NCBI RefSeq assembly: GCF_001514205.1
Contig: NZ_KQ948767.1
Location: forward strand, 175,837-239,836
DNA length: 64,000 bases
From: Streptomyces griseoruber
Lineage (GTDB): Bacteria > Actinomycetota > Actinomycetes > Streptomycetales > Streptomycetaceae
Direction of reading: 5' to 3'
Notes under the pieces: generated by a model
What the model saw: the letters and a program-made list of their open reading frames with translations, nothing else
What the model was told of the DNA's origin: nothing
The model's database searches: none
Part shown: positions 57,560-64,000 of the stretch, in pieces
Numbering within the stretch: the stretch's first letter is position 1
How the letters are laid out: each line of letters starts with the position of its first letter
Made by a program: the position numbers and the translations under genes

Positions 57560-58711
57560 TCAGCAGTCCTTGACGTCCGGAATCCTGTTGTCGGGCGAGT
57601 TGATGTAGATGCTGGAGATCCAGCCGTCGTACTGGGGGAGGTACGCCCACCAGTCGTTGGTGTAGGGCGGTACGTGAACCTCCTCGCCCCTCGCCTGGCA
57701 GCCCACCAACACTTCGACGCCCGAGGGGAGTTGGGTGAGGGGTGCGTTGCCCGTGGAGGGGTTGGGGCGGACGTTCACATGGTCGCTCCATGTTCCGTAC
57801 CACCACCCCGTGGACCGTGTGGCTCCGGGGACGTTCAGGGAGCGGGTGAGCCGGCCGATGTCCGTGTACGCCTTCCCGTACGACGTGCCGACGGGATGCA
57901 GCGTGAACACGGCCACGATGGACCGGTCACCGGCGCCCACGGTGCCCGTGCTGTGCAGCGCGGGCCGCGTCAGGTCCACGTCCGCGGCGCCGGCCGGAGC
58001 CGGGCTCGCCGCAGGCGTCGCGGTCGCGGTGCGTACCGGGCCGCAGGTGCCCTTCTCGTACGAGGTTCCCGCCCAGCCCTGTTTCACCGCCCACGGCTTC
58101 TCGAACGCCCCCGCGAGGCCGAAGTGCTGGTCGAAGCCGTCCGAGGCACAGCGCGTGGACTGACGGAGGTTCCCCATCACGAAGTCGCGCACGGGGCCGG
58201 GTGCCGAGTCCAGGAGGTAGCGGTAGATCGTCACCGTGTCGCGGGCGGAGAGCGCGGTGTAGCCCCAGTAGCCCTCCAACCCGGTGGGCGGCACTGCCGT
58301 GTCCTTCAGGCCGAGGCGGCTCACCATGCGGGTGATGATCGCCGTACCGCCGTTGTCCGACCAGTAGGTGTTGGCCGCGTTGTCGTTGCTGCTGCGCAGC
58401 ATCGGCTCCAGCCACGCCCGGTCGGCGGCGGGCACGGTGTAGCCGGGGCCTCGGCCCCACAAGTAGTCCAGCGCCAGCAGCAGCTTGACGACCGAGGCGG
58501 ACCGGAAACGGGTGCTCGTGTTGAGCTGCTCGGTGAAGGTGCCGGTCTGCCGGTCGAAGACGGCGACCCCGGCGCTGACGCCGGCGGGCACCTCGACGGA
58601 CGCGGTGGCGGGCTGCACCGGCTGCCGGGCCGGGGCACCGGCGGCGGCCGAGCCCGCCGCGCCGCCGATCAGCAGCAGCGCGGCGGCGGCAGCGAGGAGA
58701 CGGCGCCTCAC
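57560..58711 (-). CDS. Secreted serine hydrolase (beta-lactamase-like) with SH3-like tail
   Basis: Secreted protein of 383 residues. The signal is 1-28. The class A beta-lactamase-like domain (about 38-285) has S73-V-V-K76, an SSNDNAA motif where beta-lactamases have SDN, and VKQGWAG as the KTG equivalent. That pattern occurs in many actinomycete serine hydrolases that are not true beta-lactamases. The last 80 residues (TGWWYGTWSDHVNVRPNPST...DGWISSIYIN) look like an SH3b wall-binding module. The GTG start overlaps the upstream gene stop by 4 bp. Probably acts on peptidoglycan. Confidence 0.88.
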   Translation of the reverse strand: MRRRLLAAAAALLLIGGAAGSAAAGAPARQPVQPATASVEVPAGVSAGVAVFDRQTGTFTEQLNTSTRFRSASVVKLLLALDYLWGRGPGYTVPAADRAWLEPMLRSSNDNAANTYWSDNGGTAIITRMVSRLGLKDTAVPPTGLEGYWGYTALSARDTVTIYRYLLDSAPGPVRDFVMGNLRQSTRCASDGFDQHFGLAGAFEKPWAVKQGWAGTSYEKGTCGPVRTATATPAASPAPAGAADVDLTRPALHSTGTVGAGDRSIVAVFTLHPVGTSYGKAYTDIGRLTRSLNVPGATRSTGWWYGTWSDHVNVRPNPSTGNAPLTQLPSGVEVLVGCQARGEEVHVPPYTNDWWAYLPQYDGWISSIYINSPDNRIPDVKDC

Positions 58712-59079
58712 TGGTAGTGCTCCCTGAGATGGATCGAGTTGATCGGTGTGAGGTCGACGTACCAGCCTTCCTGCGGGGGGATGGAGTCGTGGCAGTCCGT
58801 GTTGATGGACTCGCACAGCTCGGCCAGGGCGCCGTCGTACTGGTTGTTGAAGACCCAGTGGTTGCCGTACTGGTTGTAGATGGGGTGGAACCCGTAGGAG
58901 TAGAAGATGTGGCTCGGGTGCGGGTTGTCGACGGGGATCTGGTTCTGCGGGTAGATGCAGACGGCGCCGTAGGGACAGCCGTCCCACGAGCCGCCTTCGG
59001 CCTGAGCCTGGGCGGCCCCGGTCAGAACGGCGACGGCGGTGAGGGCGAGCGCGGCGGCGCCGCGCAGGAGTCTGCGCAT
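58708..59079 (-). CDS. Small secreted protein, peptidase-inhibitor I36-like
   Basis: Secreted protein of 123 residues from the ATG at 59079; the ATG at 59085 is also in frame, but AAAGG lies too close to it. A Sec signal (RRLLRGAAALALTAVAVLTG) is followed by a Cys-containing beta-rich domain. It begins CPYGAVCIYPQNQIP, a pattern of the I36-type secreted inhibitors of Streptomyces, with two further Cys residues near ELCESINTDC. Probably exported and disulfide-bonded. Second gene of a three-gene operon. Confidence 0.78.
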   Translation of the reverse strand: MRRLLRGAAALALTAVAVLTGAAQAQAEGGSWDGCPYGAVCIYPQNQIPVDNPHPSHIFYSYGFHPIYNQYGNHWVFNNQYDGALAELCESINTDCHDSIPPQEGWYVDLTPINSIHLREHYQ

Positions 59080-59129
59080 GGTCATGCCTTTCGTGGTGAA
59101 CGCTGGGAAGCGGGGCCGGGCGGCGGGCT

Positions 59130-59606
59130 CTACCACCAGTCGGAGCAGCGGACCACGCCGTCCGATGCGAGCGAGCCGCAGACCCGGAACTGGTACTGCG
59201 GGTCGGTGCTGGTGCGCCGGAACGGCGTGGTCAGGCTCTGCCCCGCGGACCGGACGGTGAAAGGTCCGCACTGGAGCCAGGGGGACACGGCGTTGCTGTT
59301 GTCCCAGCCGTTGGCACGCCAGTCCATCCACACGTTGTCGCCGGGCCGGGTCCGGCCGCTGATCTTGCCGAAGGCGATCTGCTGGTCGACGTAGACGCCC
59401 TTCTCCAGCGTGATGCGGACACTGCCCAGGCTGAAGTCGGCAGGCTTGTCGGTGTCGCCTTCGGCGTTGTCGGGGTGGTCTCGGAAGCCGCGTGCGCCGC
59501 CTTCGCAGTCGGAGGCAGCGGCCTGTGCGGGCTGAGCGAGGACGACGCCGGTGGTGACCGCGCACAAGGCGGTGGCCGTGGCGAGGGTGGAGCGGAACAG
59601 GCGCAT
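59130..59606 (-). CDS. Secreted hypothetical protein
   Basis: Secreted protein of 158 residues. The signal peptide ends around AQAAASD. The mature part is small and Trp/Cys-containing (RPGDNVWMDWRANGWDNSNA, SPWLQCGPFTVRSAGQSLTT, VCGSLASDGVVRCSDWW) with four Cys, probably two disulfides. It resembles small exported proteins common in Streptomyces with unknown role. First gene of the operon with the I36-like protein and the serine hydrolase; start ATG with GGAAGAGA upstream. Confidence 0.75.
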   Translation of the reverse strand: MRLFRSTLATATALCAVTTGVVLAQPAQAAASDCEGGARGFRDHPDNAEGDTDKPADFSLGSVRITLEKGVYVDQQIAFGKISGRTRPGDNVWMDWRANGWDNSNAVSPWLQCGPFTVRSAGQSLTTPFRRTSTDPQYQFRVCGSLASDGVVRCSDWW

Positions 59607-59757
59607 GAAGGCCGTCTCTTCCTGTCTGTGGAGGGTGCCCCGCAGTACAGCCGGGGCCTGGAAGACGACTCGACCTTAGAAAGGGGAGCGGGTCCGGCGG
59701 TCCTGACGGATGTCAGGGTGGCGGTCGCGCCAGCGGGTCGGGCTCCGGCCTACGGGC

Positions 59758-60741
59758 TCACCCCGACAACAAGGTGACGAGTGCCGCACCCGACGCCGTG
59801 CGCCGGGCCACCACGCGTTGTCCTCGGCGCTCCCGGGTGAGGAGACCGGCTGCCTCCAGCTGACCGCAGTGGTATGTCACGGTCGCCGGCGTGCAGTTGA
59901 GCGCGGAGGCCAGGGAGCCCATGGTGCACGGGCGAACCAGCTCGCGCAGGATCCCCGCCCGCAGGGAGCCCACCACGAGCCTGAGCGGGTCCCTTTCGGC
60001 CGTGGCCTGCTGCGCGGTCCACAGAGTGTTCAGGCCGGGCACGGGATAGCCGAACCACACGGCGTCGGAACGGTCGAAACTGAAGACCGAGGCACCGTTG
60101 CCCGACACGATGGGCACCAGAACCACGCGGCGGGCACCCCGCTCGAACGTCTCGGGGTGCGGATCCGGCACGTACACCGTCTGCCCGGCAAAGCGGATCT
60201 TGGGCCCGAGCCCGGCCAGAACGAGCGGCAGGGCGTTGCTGACGACCGCCACACCCACGCGCTCGGTCTCCCGGGCCAGCAGAGAGCCGGCCCGCGCCCA
60301 TATCGGCCCGAAGGCCTCCCACACGGCGCCGAGAATGGCCGCGTACGCGTGGATGAAGGCTTTCGGCCGATCGACGACCGACTGCCACTGCCGGGGGACC
60401 GTCCCCCCGAAGTCGGTCTCCAGCTCCTGCAGCAGCAGATGGGGCGGGATCTCCGCCAGACGGTCGAGCTGGACCGAGAGGTCGATCTCCCACAGCGGCG
60501 CCGTGGGGGTGAGGCAGTCGGGGACCATCGAGTACTCGCGGGCGAACAGCGGCCGCAGCACTGCCTCCGCCCCCTCGGGCACCGCCGAGCGCAGCGCGCG
60601 CCGCCAGATGGGGTGCACACCCTGGGAACGGCCGCCCAGCGCATCCGCGACGAGCGACATCAAAGTGACGCCGGGCTGCGCCACCACGGACACCGGCACC
60701 GTTTCCAGCGGCCCCAGACACAACTCGGAGAAACGGTCCAT
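59758..60741 (-). CDS. ArsR-type winged-helix regulator (DUF5937)
   Basis: Regulator of 327 residues. The long N-terminal part (DUF5937-like, about 1-245) includes GRSQGVHPIWRRALRSAVPE, EIDLSVQLDRLAEIPPHLLL and ALPLVLAGLGPKIRFAGQTV. The C-terminal ArsR/HTH_20 winged helix (about 255-325) includes RAGILRELVRPCTMGSLASA, LNCTPATVTYHCGQLEAAGL and LTRERRGQRVVAR. GGGGGG lies 5 bp before the ATG. It is divergent from the SH3-like secreted protein genes and may control them. Such proteins occur in multiple copies in Streptomyces. Confidence 0.88.
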   Translation of the reverse strand: MDRFSELCLGPLETVPVSVVAQPGVTLMSLVADALGGRSQGVHPIWRRALRSAVPEGAEAVLRPLFAREYSMVPDCLTPTAPLWEIDLSVQLDRLAEIPPHLLLQELETDFGGTVPRQWQSVVDRPKAFIHAYAAILGAVWEAFGPIWARAGSLLARETERVGVAVVSNALPLVLAGLGPKIRFAGQTVYVPDPHPETFERGARRVVLVPIVSGNGASVFSFDRSDAVWFGYPVPGLNTLWTAQQATAERDPLRLVVGSLRAGILRELVRPCTMGSLASALNCTPATVTYHCGQLEAAGLLTRERRGQRVVARRTASGAALVTLLSG

Positions 60742-60974
60742 GAACACCCCCCGTTGACGTATCACCACCCCTTGGGACGCGCGGGTTTGGGCAAAGGTTT
60801 CGAACAACCTGGGCAAAGACGCCGACCAGGACACGTTTTGAAGCTCCTCGAAATGCTGGGTTGTGCTCCTGGCTCTGAACAGACTGAGTCCGACCACGGG
60901 GGACGGTGGCGGCTGACCAACCGCGCCTATCGCTGTGCCCCCACGCGGAACACGCAAGAGAAACGGGGCACTGT

Positions 60975-61373
60975 ATGTCTTTCAGACGCCGGGCCGGCAC
61001 GGGGCTGTTCGCCGTGCTGATGGCCTTCGCCGTCACGCCGACACTCGTCACTCCCGCCGAGGCAGCCGTCCACGACTGCCGTGTGTCGGGGGACCGGGCG
61101 GTCTGCGCGTACGTCACGGGAATCGATGCGGGCTCCTGGCTGAACATGCGCACCGGCCCCGGATACGGCTACGCCGACGTGCCGTACGGGCGCCTGAACA
61201 ACGGGGCCGAAGTGGGCCTGAAGTGCTGGTCCACGGGTGACGGGGCCGCGGACAACCCGCACTCCCGCTACTGGATGTACATCGACACCGGCGTGCGCGC
61301 CGGCTGGGTCAACGACTGGTACCTCGACACCGGCGACCCTGCGGTGTGGCAGCAGCGGATCCCGCACTGCTGA
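60975..61373 (+). CDS. Secreted SH3-like (SH3b) protein, copy 1
   Basis: Secreted protein of 132 residues. The signal peptide ends at AEAAVHDC. The mature domain reads DCRVSGDRAVCAYVTGIDAG, LNMRTGPGYGYADVPYGRLN and VNDWYLDTGDPAVWQQRIPHC. This is an SH3b-type module (LNxRxGPGYGY) with four Cys. It may bind the wall. A paralogue follows 29 bp downstream with the same order of motifs. Start at 60975 (ATG after GGGGCACTGT); no strong Shine-Dalgarno, so its translation may be weak. Confidence 0.82.
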   Translation: MSFRRRAGTGLFAVLMAFAVTPTLVTPAEAAVHDCRVSGDRAVCAYVTGIDAGSWLNMRTGPGYGYADVPYGRLNNGAEVGLKCWSTGDGAADNPHSRYWMYIDTGVRAGWVNDWYLDTGDPAVWQQRIPHC

Positions 61374-61402
61374 AGACCCTGACAACGACGAGGGGAGAAC
61401 CC

Positions 61403-61816
61403 ATGAACTCCGTCCGCCGGAAGATCCTCGGTCTCGCGACCGTCTTCGCGACCGCCACGATGCTGCTGAGCACGGCCACCTCGGCGAACGCCGCGATCTA
61501 CCCGTGCCAGATGTCCGATTCCACGATCCCCTGCACCACGGTCACCGGCATCGACCCGGGCTCCTGGCTCCAGGTGCGCACCGGCCCGGGCTACGGGTAC
61601 GGCCCGATCGCCGACGCGTACAGCCGCCTGTACAACGGCGACCAGGTCGGCATCACCTGCTGGAGGCTGGGGGACGGCGCCTACGACAACCCGAACTACC
61701 GCTACTGGATGCGGGTCGAGGTCGGCGGCAGCAACAGCGGCTACGTCAACGACTGGTACCTGAACACCGGCAGCGCGGATGTGTGGAAGCAGCAGATCAG
61801 ACAGTGTCCTGCCTGA
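61403..61816 (+). CDS. Secreted SH3-like (SH3b) protein, copy 2
   Basis: Secreted protein of 137 residues, paralogue of the preceding gene. It has a Sec signal (ending SANAAIYPC), then CQMSDSTIPCTTVTGIDPGS, WLQVRTGPGYGYGPIADAYS and YVNDWYLNTGSADVWKQQIRQ. Shared GxDxGSWLxxRTGPGYGY, CW-GDGA-DNP and VNDWYL-TG motifs make it a tandem duplicate that has since diverged. AGGGGAG precedes the ATG. Role inferred as cell-wall or glycan binding. Confidence 0.82.
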   Translation: MNSVRRKILGLATVFATATMLLSTATSANAAIYPCQMSDSTIPCTTVTGIDPGSWLQVRTGPGYGYGPIADAYSRLYNGDQVGITCWRLGDGAYDNPNYRYWMRVEVGGSNSGYVNDWYLNTGSADVWKQQIRQCPA

Positions 61817-61870
61817 CATGGCGGACCGCTCCCGCACCCTGCGCCCTGCCCTTCGACTCAAGGAAATGAC

Positions 61871-63115
61871 GTGACGCTGAACAACCGCCGACGCCTGGCC
61901 GCCGGCGCCACCCTGATCGCCGCGCTCGCCGCCGGTGTCACCCCCACCACCAGCGCGTACGCCGCGCCGGCCGTTCCCGGCGCCGTACGCGCCACCACAC
62001 CCGCCCCCGACATGGAAGGCGTCGTCGCCGCGCTGAACGCCGCCATGGCCGAGGGCGCACCGGGAGCGATGGCCCGGTTCACCAGCCCCGAGGGCGTCCA
62101 GGCCCGGACCGTGGGTGTGCGCGACCGGGACTCGGGCGCCGCCATGGACGTCCGCGCACGCTTCCGTATCGGAAGTGTCAGCAAGACCTTCTCCAGCGTG
62201 GTGCTGCTCCAACTGGTGCAAGAGGGAGAACTGGAGCTCGACGCGCCGGTGAACCGCTACCTTCCCGGGCTGCTGCCCGACGACCGGATCACGGTGCGGC
62301 ACCTCCTGTCCCACCGCAGTGGACTCGCGGACTACACCGACGCGATGTTCGAGCACACCGTGCCCGGCTTCGAGGCCGTACGCAATCGCGTCTTCAGCTA
62401 CCAGGAACTGGTGGACCTGTCGCTGAGCGAGCCCCGCACCACCGAGCCCGGCGTCGCGTACAAGTACTCCAACACGAACTTCGTGGTGGTCGGCATGCTC
62501 ATCGAGAAGATCACCGGGAAGCCGGTGGTCAAGGAGTACCAGCGCCGCATCATCGGGCCGCTCGGGCTGCGCAACACCTCGTACGTGCACCCCGACGTCC
62601 GCATCGCGGGGATGCATGCACACGGCTATCTGCACCCCGACGAGGCGGGCGCGCCGCTGGTGGACTCCACGGAGCAGACGGTCTCCTGGGCACAGTCGGC
62701 CGGGGCGGTCATCTCCAGCACGGCGGATCTGAACACCTTCGTGACCGCGCTGATGCGAGGCAGGCTGCTGTCGCCGCGGATGCTGGAGGCGATGACCACC
62801 GTCACGCCGACCGACGCCACCAACACCCGTTTCTACGGCCTCGGTCTGCGCCGCTACGACCTGTCCTGCGGTACGCGGGTCTACGGCCACACCGGTACCG
62901 TGCAGGGGTACTACACCTACGCCTTCGCGACCGGCGACGGTCGGCGCAGCCTCTCCGCGATGGCCAACACCTCGAACAAGGGGTCTGCCAACACGGCACT
63001 CGGCGGCACGCTCGAGGCCGCGTTCTGCGGCAAGAAGCCGGCCGCGACGGCGTCGCCCGCGCGGCCCAGGTCGTCCATGACGCCGGCCGAGTCGGACCTG
63101 CCCGAACACCGCTGA
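61871..63115 (+). CDS. Secreted D-alanyl-D-alanine carboxypeptidase-like serine hydrolase (S12)
   Basis: Secreted enzyme of 414 residues. The signal is 1-32. The S12/class C-like domain (about 45-395) has the S102-V-S-K105 nucleophile motif in FRIGSVSKTFSS, the Tyr motif YSNTNF and HTGTVQGYYT as the third motif. It resembles Streptomyces R61-type DD-peptidases and related serine hydrolases; a tail of 25 Pro/Ser/Glu residues follows. The GTG at 61871 has AAGGAAAT upstream, 54 bp after the SH3-like gene. Acting on peptidoglycan peptides fits its neighbours. Confidence 0.92.
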   Translation: MTLNNRRRLAAGATLIAALAAGVTPTTSAYAAPAVPGAVRATTPAPDMEGVVAALNAAMAEGAPGAMARFTSPEGVQARTVGVRDRDSGAAMDVRARFRIGSVSKTFSSVVLLQLVQEGELELDAPVNRYLPGLLPDDRITVRHLLSHRSGLADYTDAMFEHTVPGFEAVRNRVFSYQELVDLSLSEPRTTEPGVAYKYSNTNFVVVGMLIEKITGKPVVKEYQRRIIGPLGLRNTSYVHPDVRIAGMHAHGYLHPDEAGAPLVDSTEQTVSWAQSAGAVISSTADLNTFVTALMRGRLLSPRMLEAMTTVTPTDATNTRFYGLGLRRYDLSCGTRVYGHTGTVQGYYTYAFATGDGRRSLSAMANTSNKGSANTALGGTLEAAFCGKKPAATASPARPRSSMTPAESDLPEHR

Positions 63116-63500
63116 GGCCCGGCCGGATTCCCGCCCCTGGACGACGACCACGTCCCTCGGCTCCCGCACAGGGGGGTTGAGGGACGGCGGGCGGATGCCG
63201 TGGGCTGGACGCGATCCCCACGACCAAGATCCACTTCCGGGACCGGCCCCGGAAACCTCCTCGGTGGCGGGTGCACTGGAACGACGAGGGTCCGGGAGGA
63301 TCGCCGCTGATGGAACAGGTACTCGCCTGGCTCGTCACATCGCAGGGGCGGGCGACGGCCGGCACGGTCGACGCCCACCGGCAGGTCGGGGATGCCGAAT
63401 CGCCAGGCCCCGGGTTGACGTCCTCTTCGCGAACGCTCCGCGACGGCCTCTCCGGGGAACCCCAACCCGCCGCACCCCGTTGAGGGTTGAGACTGGCCGG
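63116..63500. other. Intergenic stretch with a possible fragment
   Basis: One plus-strand frame near 63220-63400 reads TKIHFRDRPRKPPRWRVHWN followed by DEGPGGSPLMEQVLAWLVTS. It looks like a piece of a protein, but no start, family or reading-frame continuity can be shown. Confidence 0.35.
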
Positions 63501-63734
63501 TCAGTCTTGCGGTCGCAGTCGCTGCCGAGCGGACTCAAGTCGCTGGTCGTAGTCGGAGGCGAACAGCTCAGGGAGTGTCTTATCCAGCGTTCCGGCGATT
63601 CGATGGATCGGAGCCCAGACCGCCGGATCATCGACAACGCGACTGAGGTCCGTCATCTGAAGTTTCTCCAGCCAGTGCGACAGCACCAGCGCCTCGTCAC
63701 CCGTGAGCTTGATTGTGACCTGGCTGTCGTTCAT
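63501..63734 (-). CDS. Small conserved hypothetical protein
   Basis: Protein of 77 residues (MNDSQVTIKLTGDEALVLSH, WLEKLQMTDLSRVVDDPAVW, IHRIAGTLDKTLPELFASDY). Helical with an acidic surface, no signal or membrane segment. GGAGGGG lies 5 bp before the ATG at 63734, which is preferred over a GTG at 63740. The pattern resembles small actinomycete proteins that accompany toxin-like or regulatory genes, but no partner lies nearby in this window. Confidence 0.65.
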   Translation of the reverse strand: MNDSQVTIKLTGDEALVLSHWLEKLQMTDLSRVVDDPAVWAPIHRIAGTLDKTLPELFASDYDQRLESARQRLRPQD

Positions 63735-64000
63735 GCGCACCCCTCCGGCTTGGCCCCCGCCCCCGACCTCACGAACCTACTGGCCTCAGACCTTGACCAA
63801 AACACACAGAGGTACCCCCCGCCATGGCCGGTGGACAACTGCAGGCTGGGGGTGAGGAGTACGGGGGCGGGGGCGCACGCCGTGTGCTTCGGGGCTCTTC
63901 CGGTTTTCTGGGCTCGAGGCTCGGGGCTCGGTGGTCGTCCGGTGGGTGGGTGATGTGGGCGTGCGGAAACAGCGAGGGCGGCGGTTCCCGGGGATCGGGC
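63735..64000. other. Right-end stretch without a supported gene
   Basis: No frame here reads as protein. The sequence is Gly/Arg/Trp-rich in all frames, and the window ends before another gene becomes visible. Confidence 0.4.

Overview
The window looks like a piece of a Streptomyces (or close actinomycete) chromosome, probably from an arm. Coding sequence is very GC-rich, with strong GC at third codon positions. GTG starts and purine-rich Shine-Dalgarno sequences are common. Many predicted proteins carry Sec, Tat or lipoprotein signals, and the gene families (DUF6000, GlxA, MmyB-type XRE, DUF5937, CBM2/CBM13 glycosidases, Ser/Thr kinases) are typical of Streptomyces. There is no rRNA or CRISPR array, and I recognised no tRNA. 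No phage-like block was seen.

Layout. 0-5 kb: metallo-beta-lactamase-fold hydrolase, DUF6000 protein and a C-terminally shortened DUF4132-like gene. 5-7 kb: an IS481 scar and a DEAD-box RNA helicase. 7.1-8 kb: gene debris (internally deleted L-arabinose isomerase and sugar ABC permease pieces) in front of a secreted glycosidase with a ricin-type domain. 10-12 kb: a WD40 protein that looks like a STAND ATPase without its NTPase. 12-14.9 kb: a GNAT acetyltransferase among decayed transposases (IS3, ISAzo13, IS1380). 14.9-20.5 kb: one minus-strand block with a siderophore/B12-type ABC importer, a DJ-1/PfpI protein, a GlxA-type regulator and a small lipoprotein. 21-26.4 kb: VOC protein with divergent WYL regulator, a Fic-like toxin/antitoxin pair, a DUF4242 protein with divergent AraC regulator.

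26.8-46.5 kb is a plant-polysaccharide region: acetylxylan esterase and GH11 xylanase sharing an almost identical CBM2, GH29 alpha-L-fucosidase with a nearby GntR regulator, GH6 cellulase, a GH10-GH62 fusion, GH43, GH27 and a CE1-type esterase with CBM2. Together these could remove backbone xylan, arabinose, acetyl, feruloyl, galactose and fucose groups. One 14-bp sequence recurs next to the predicted promoters of the GH11 and GH43 genes, and CebR-like palindromes lie upstream of the GH11 and GH6 genes. Inside this block are a pyrophosphatase, a potassium-channel-like protein and more debris (P450, SDR, PP2C, amidohydrolase, IS5).

46.5-55 kb: M15 peptidase with an apparent frameshift, a second MBL hydrolase, uncharacterised proteins, an Mrr-like membrane protein, an XRE/SnoaL pair and more IS fragments (IS630, ISL3). 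55-63 kb is a cell-envelope block: an FHA-type regulator translationally coupled to a membrane Ser/Thr kinase with an extracellular lytic-transglycosylase-like domain, a serine hydrolase with an SH3-like tail, small secreted proteins, two tandem SH3-like secreted proteins and a DD-carboxypeptidase-like enzyme. The kinase-transglycosylase/FHA pair is the most interesting candidate for an undescribed system.

All family calls come from reading motifs by eye. No database search was run.
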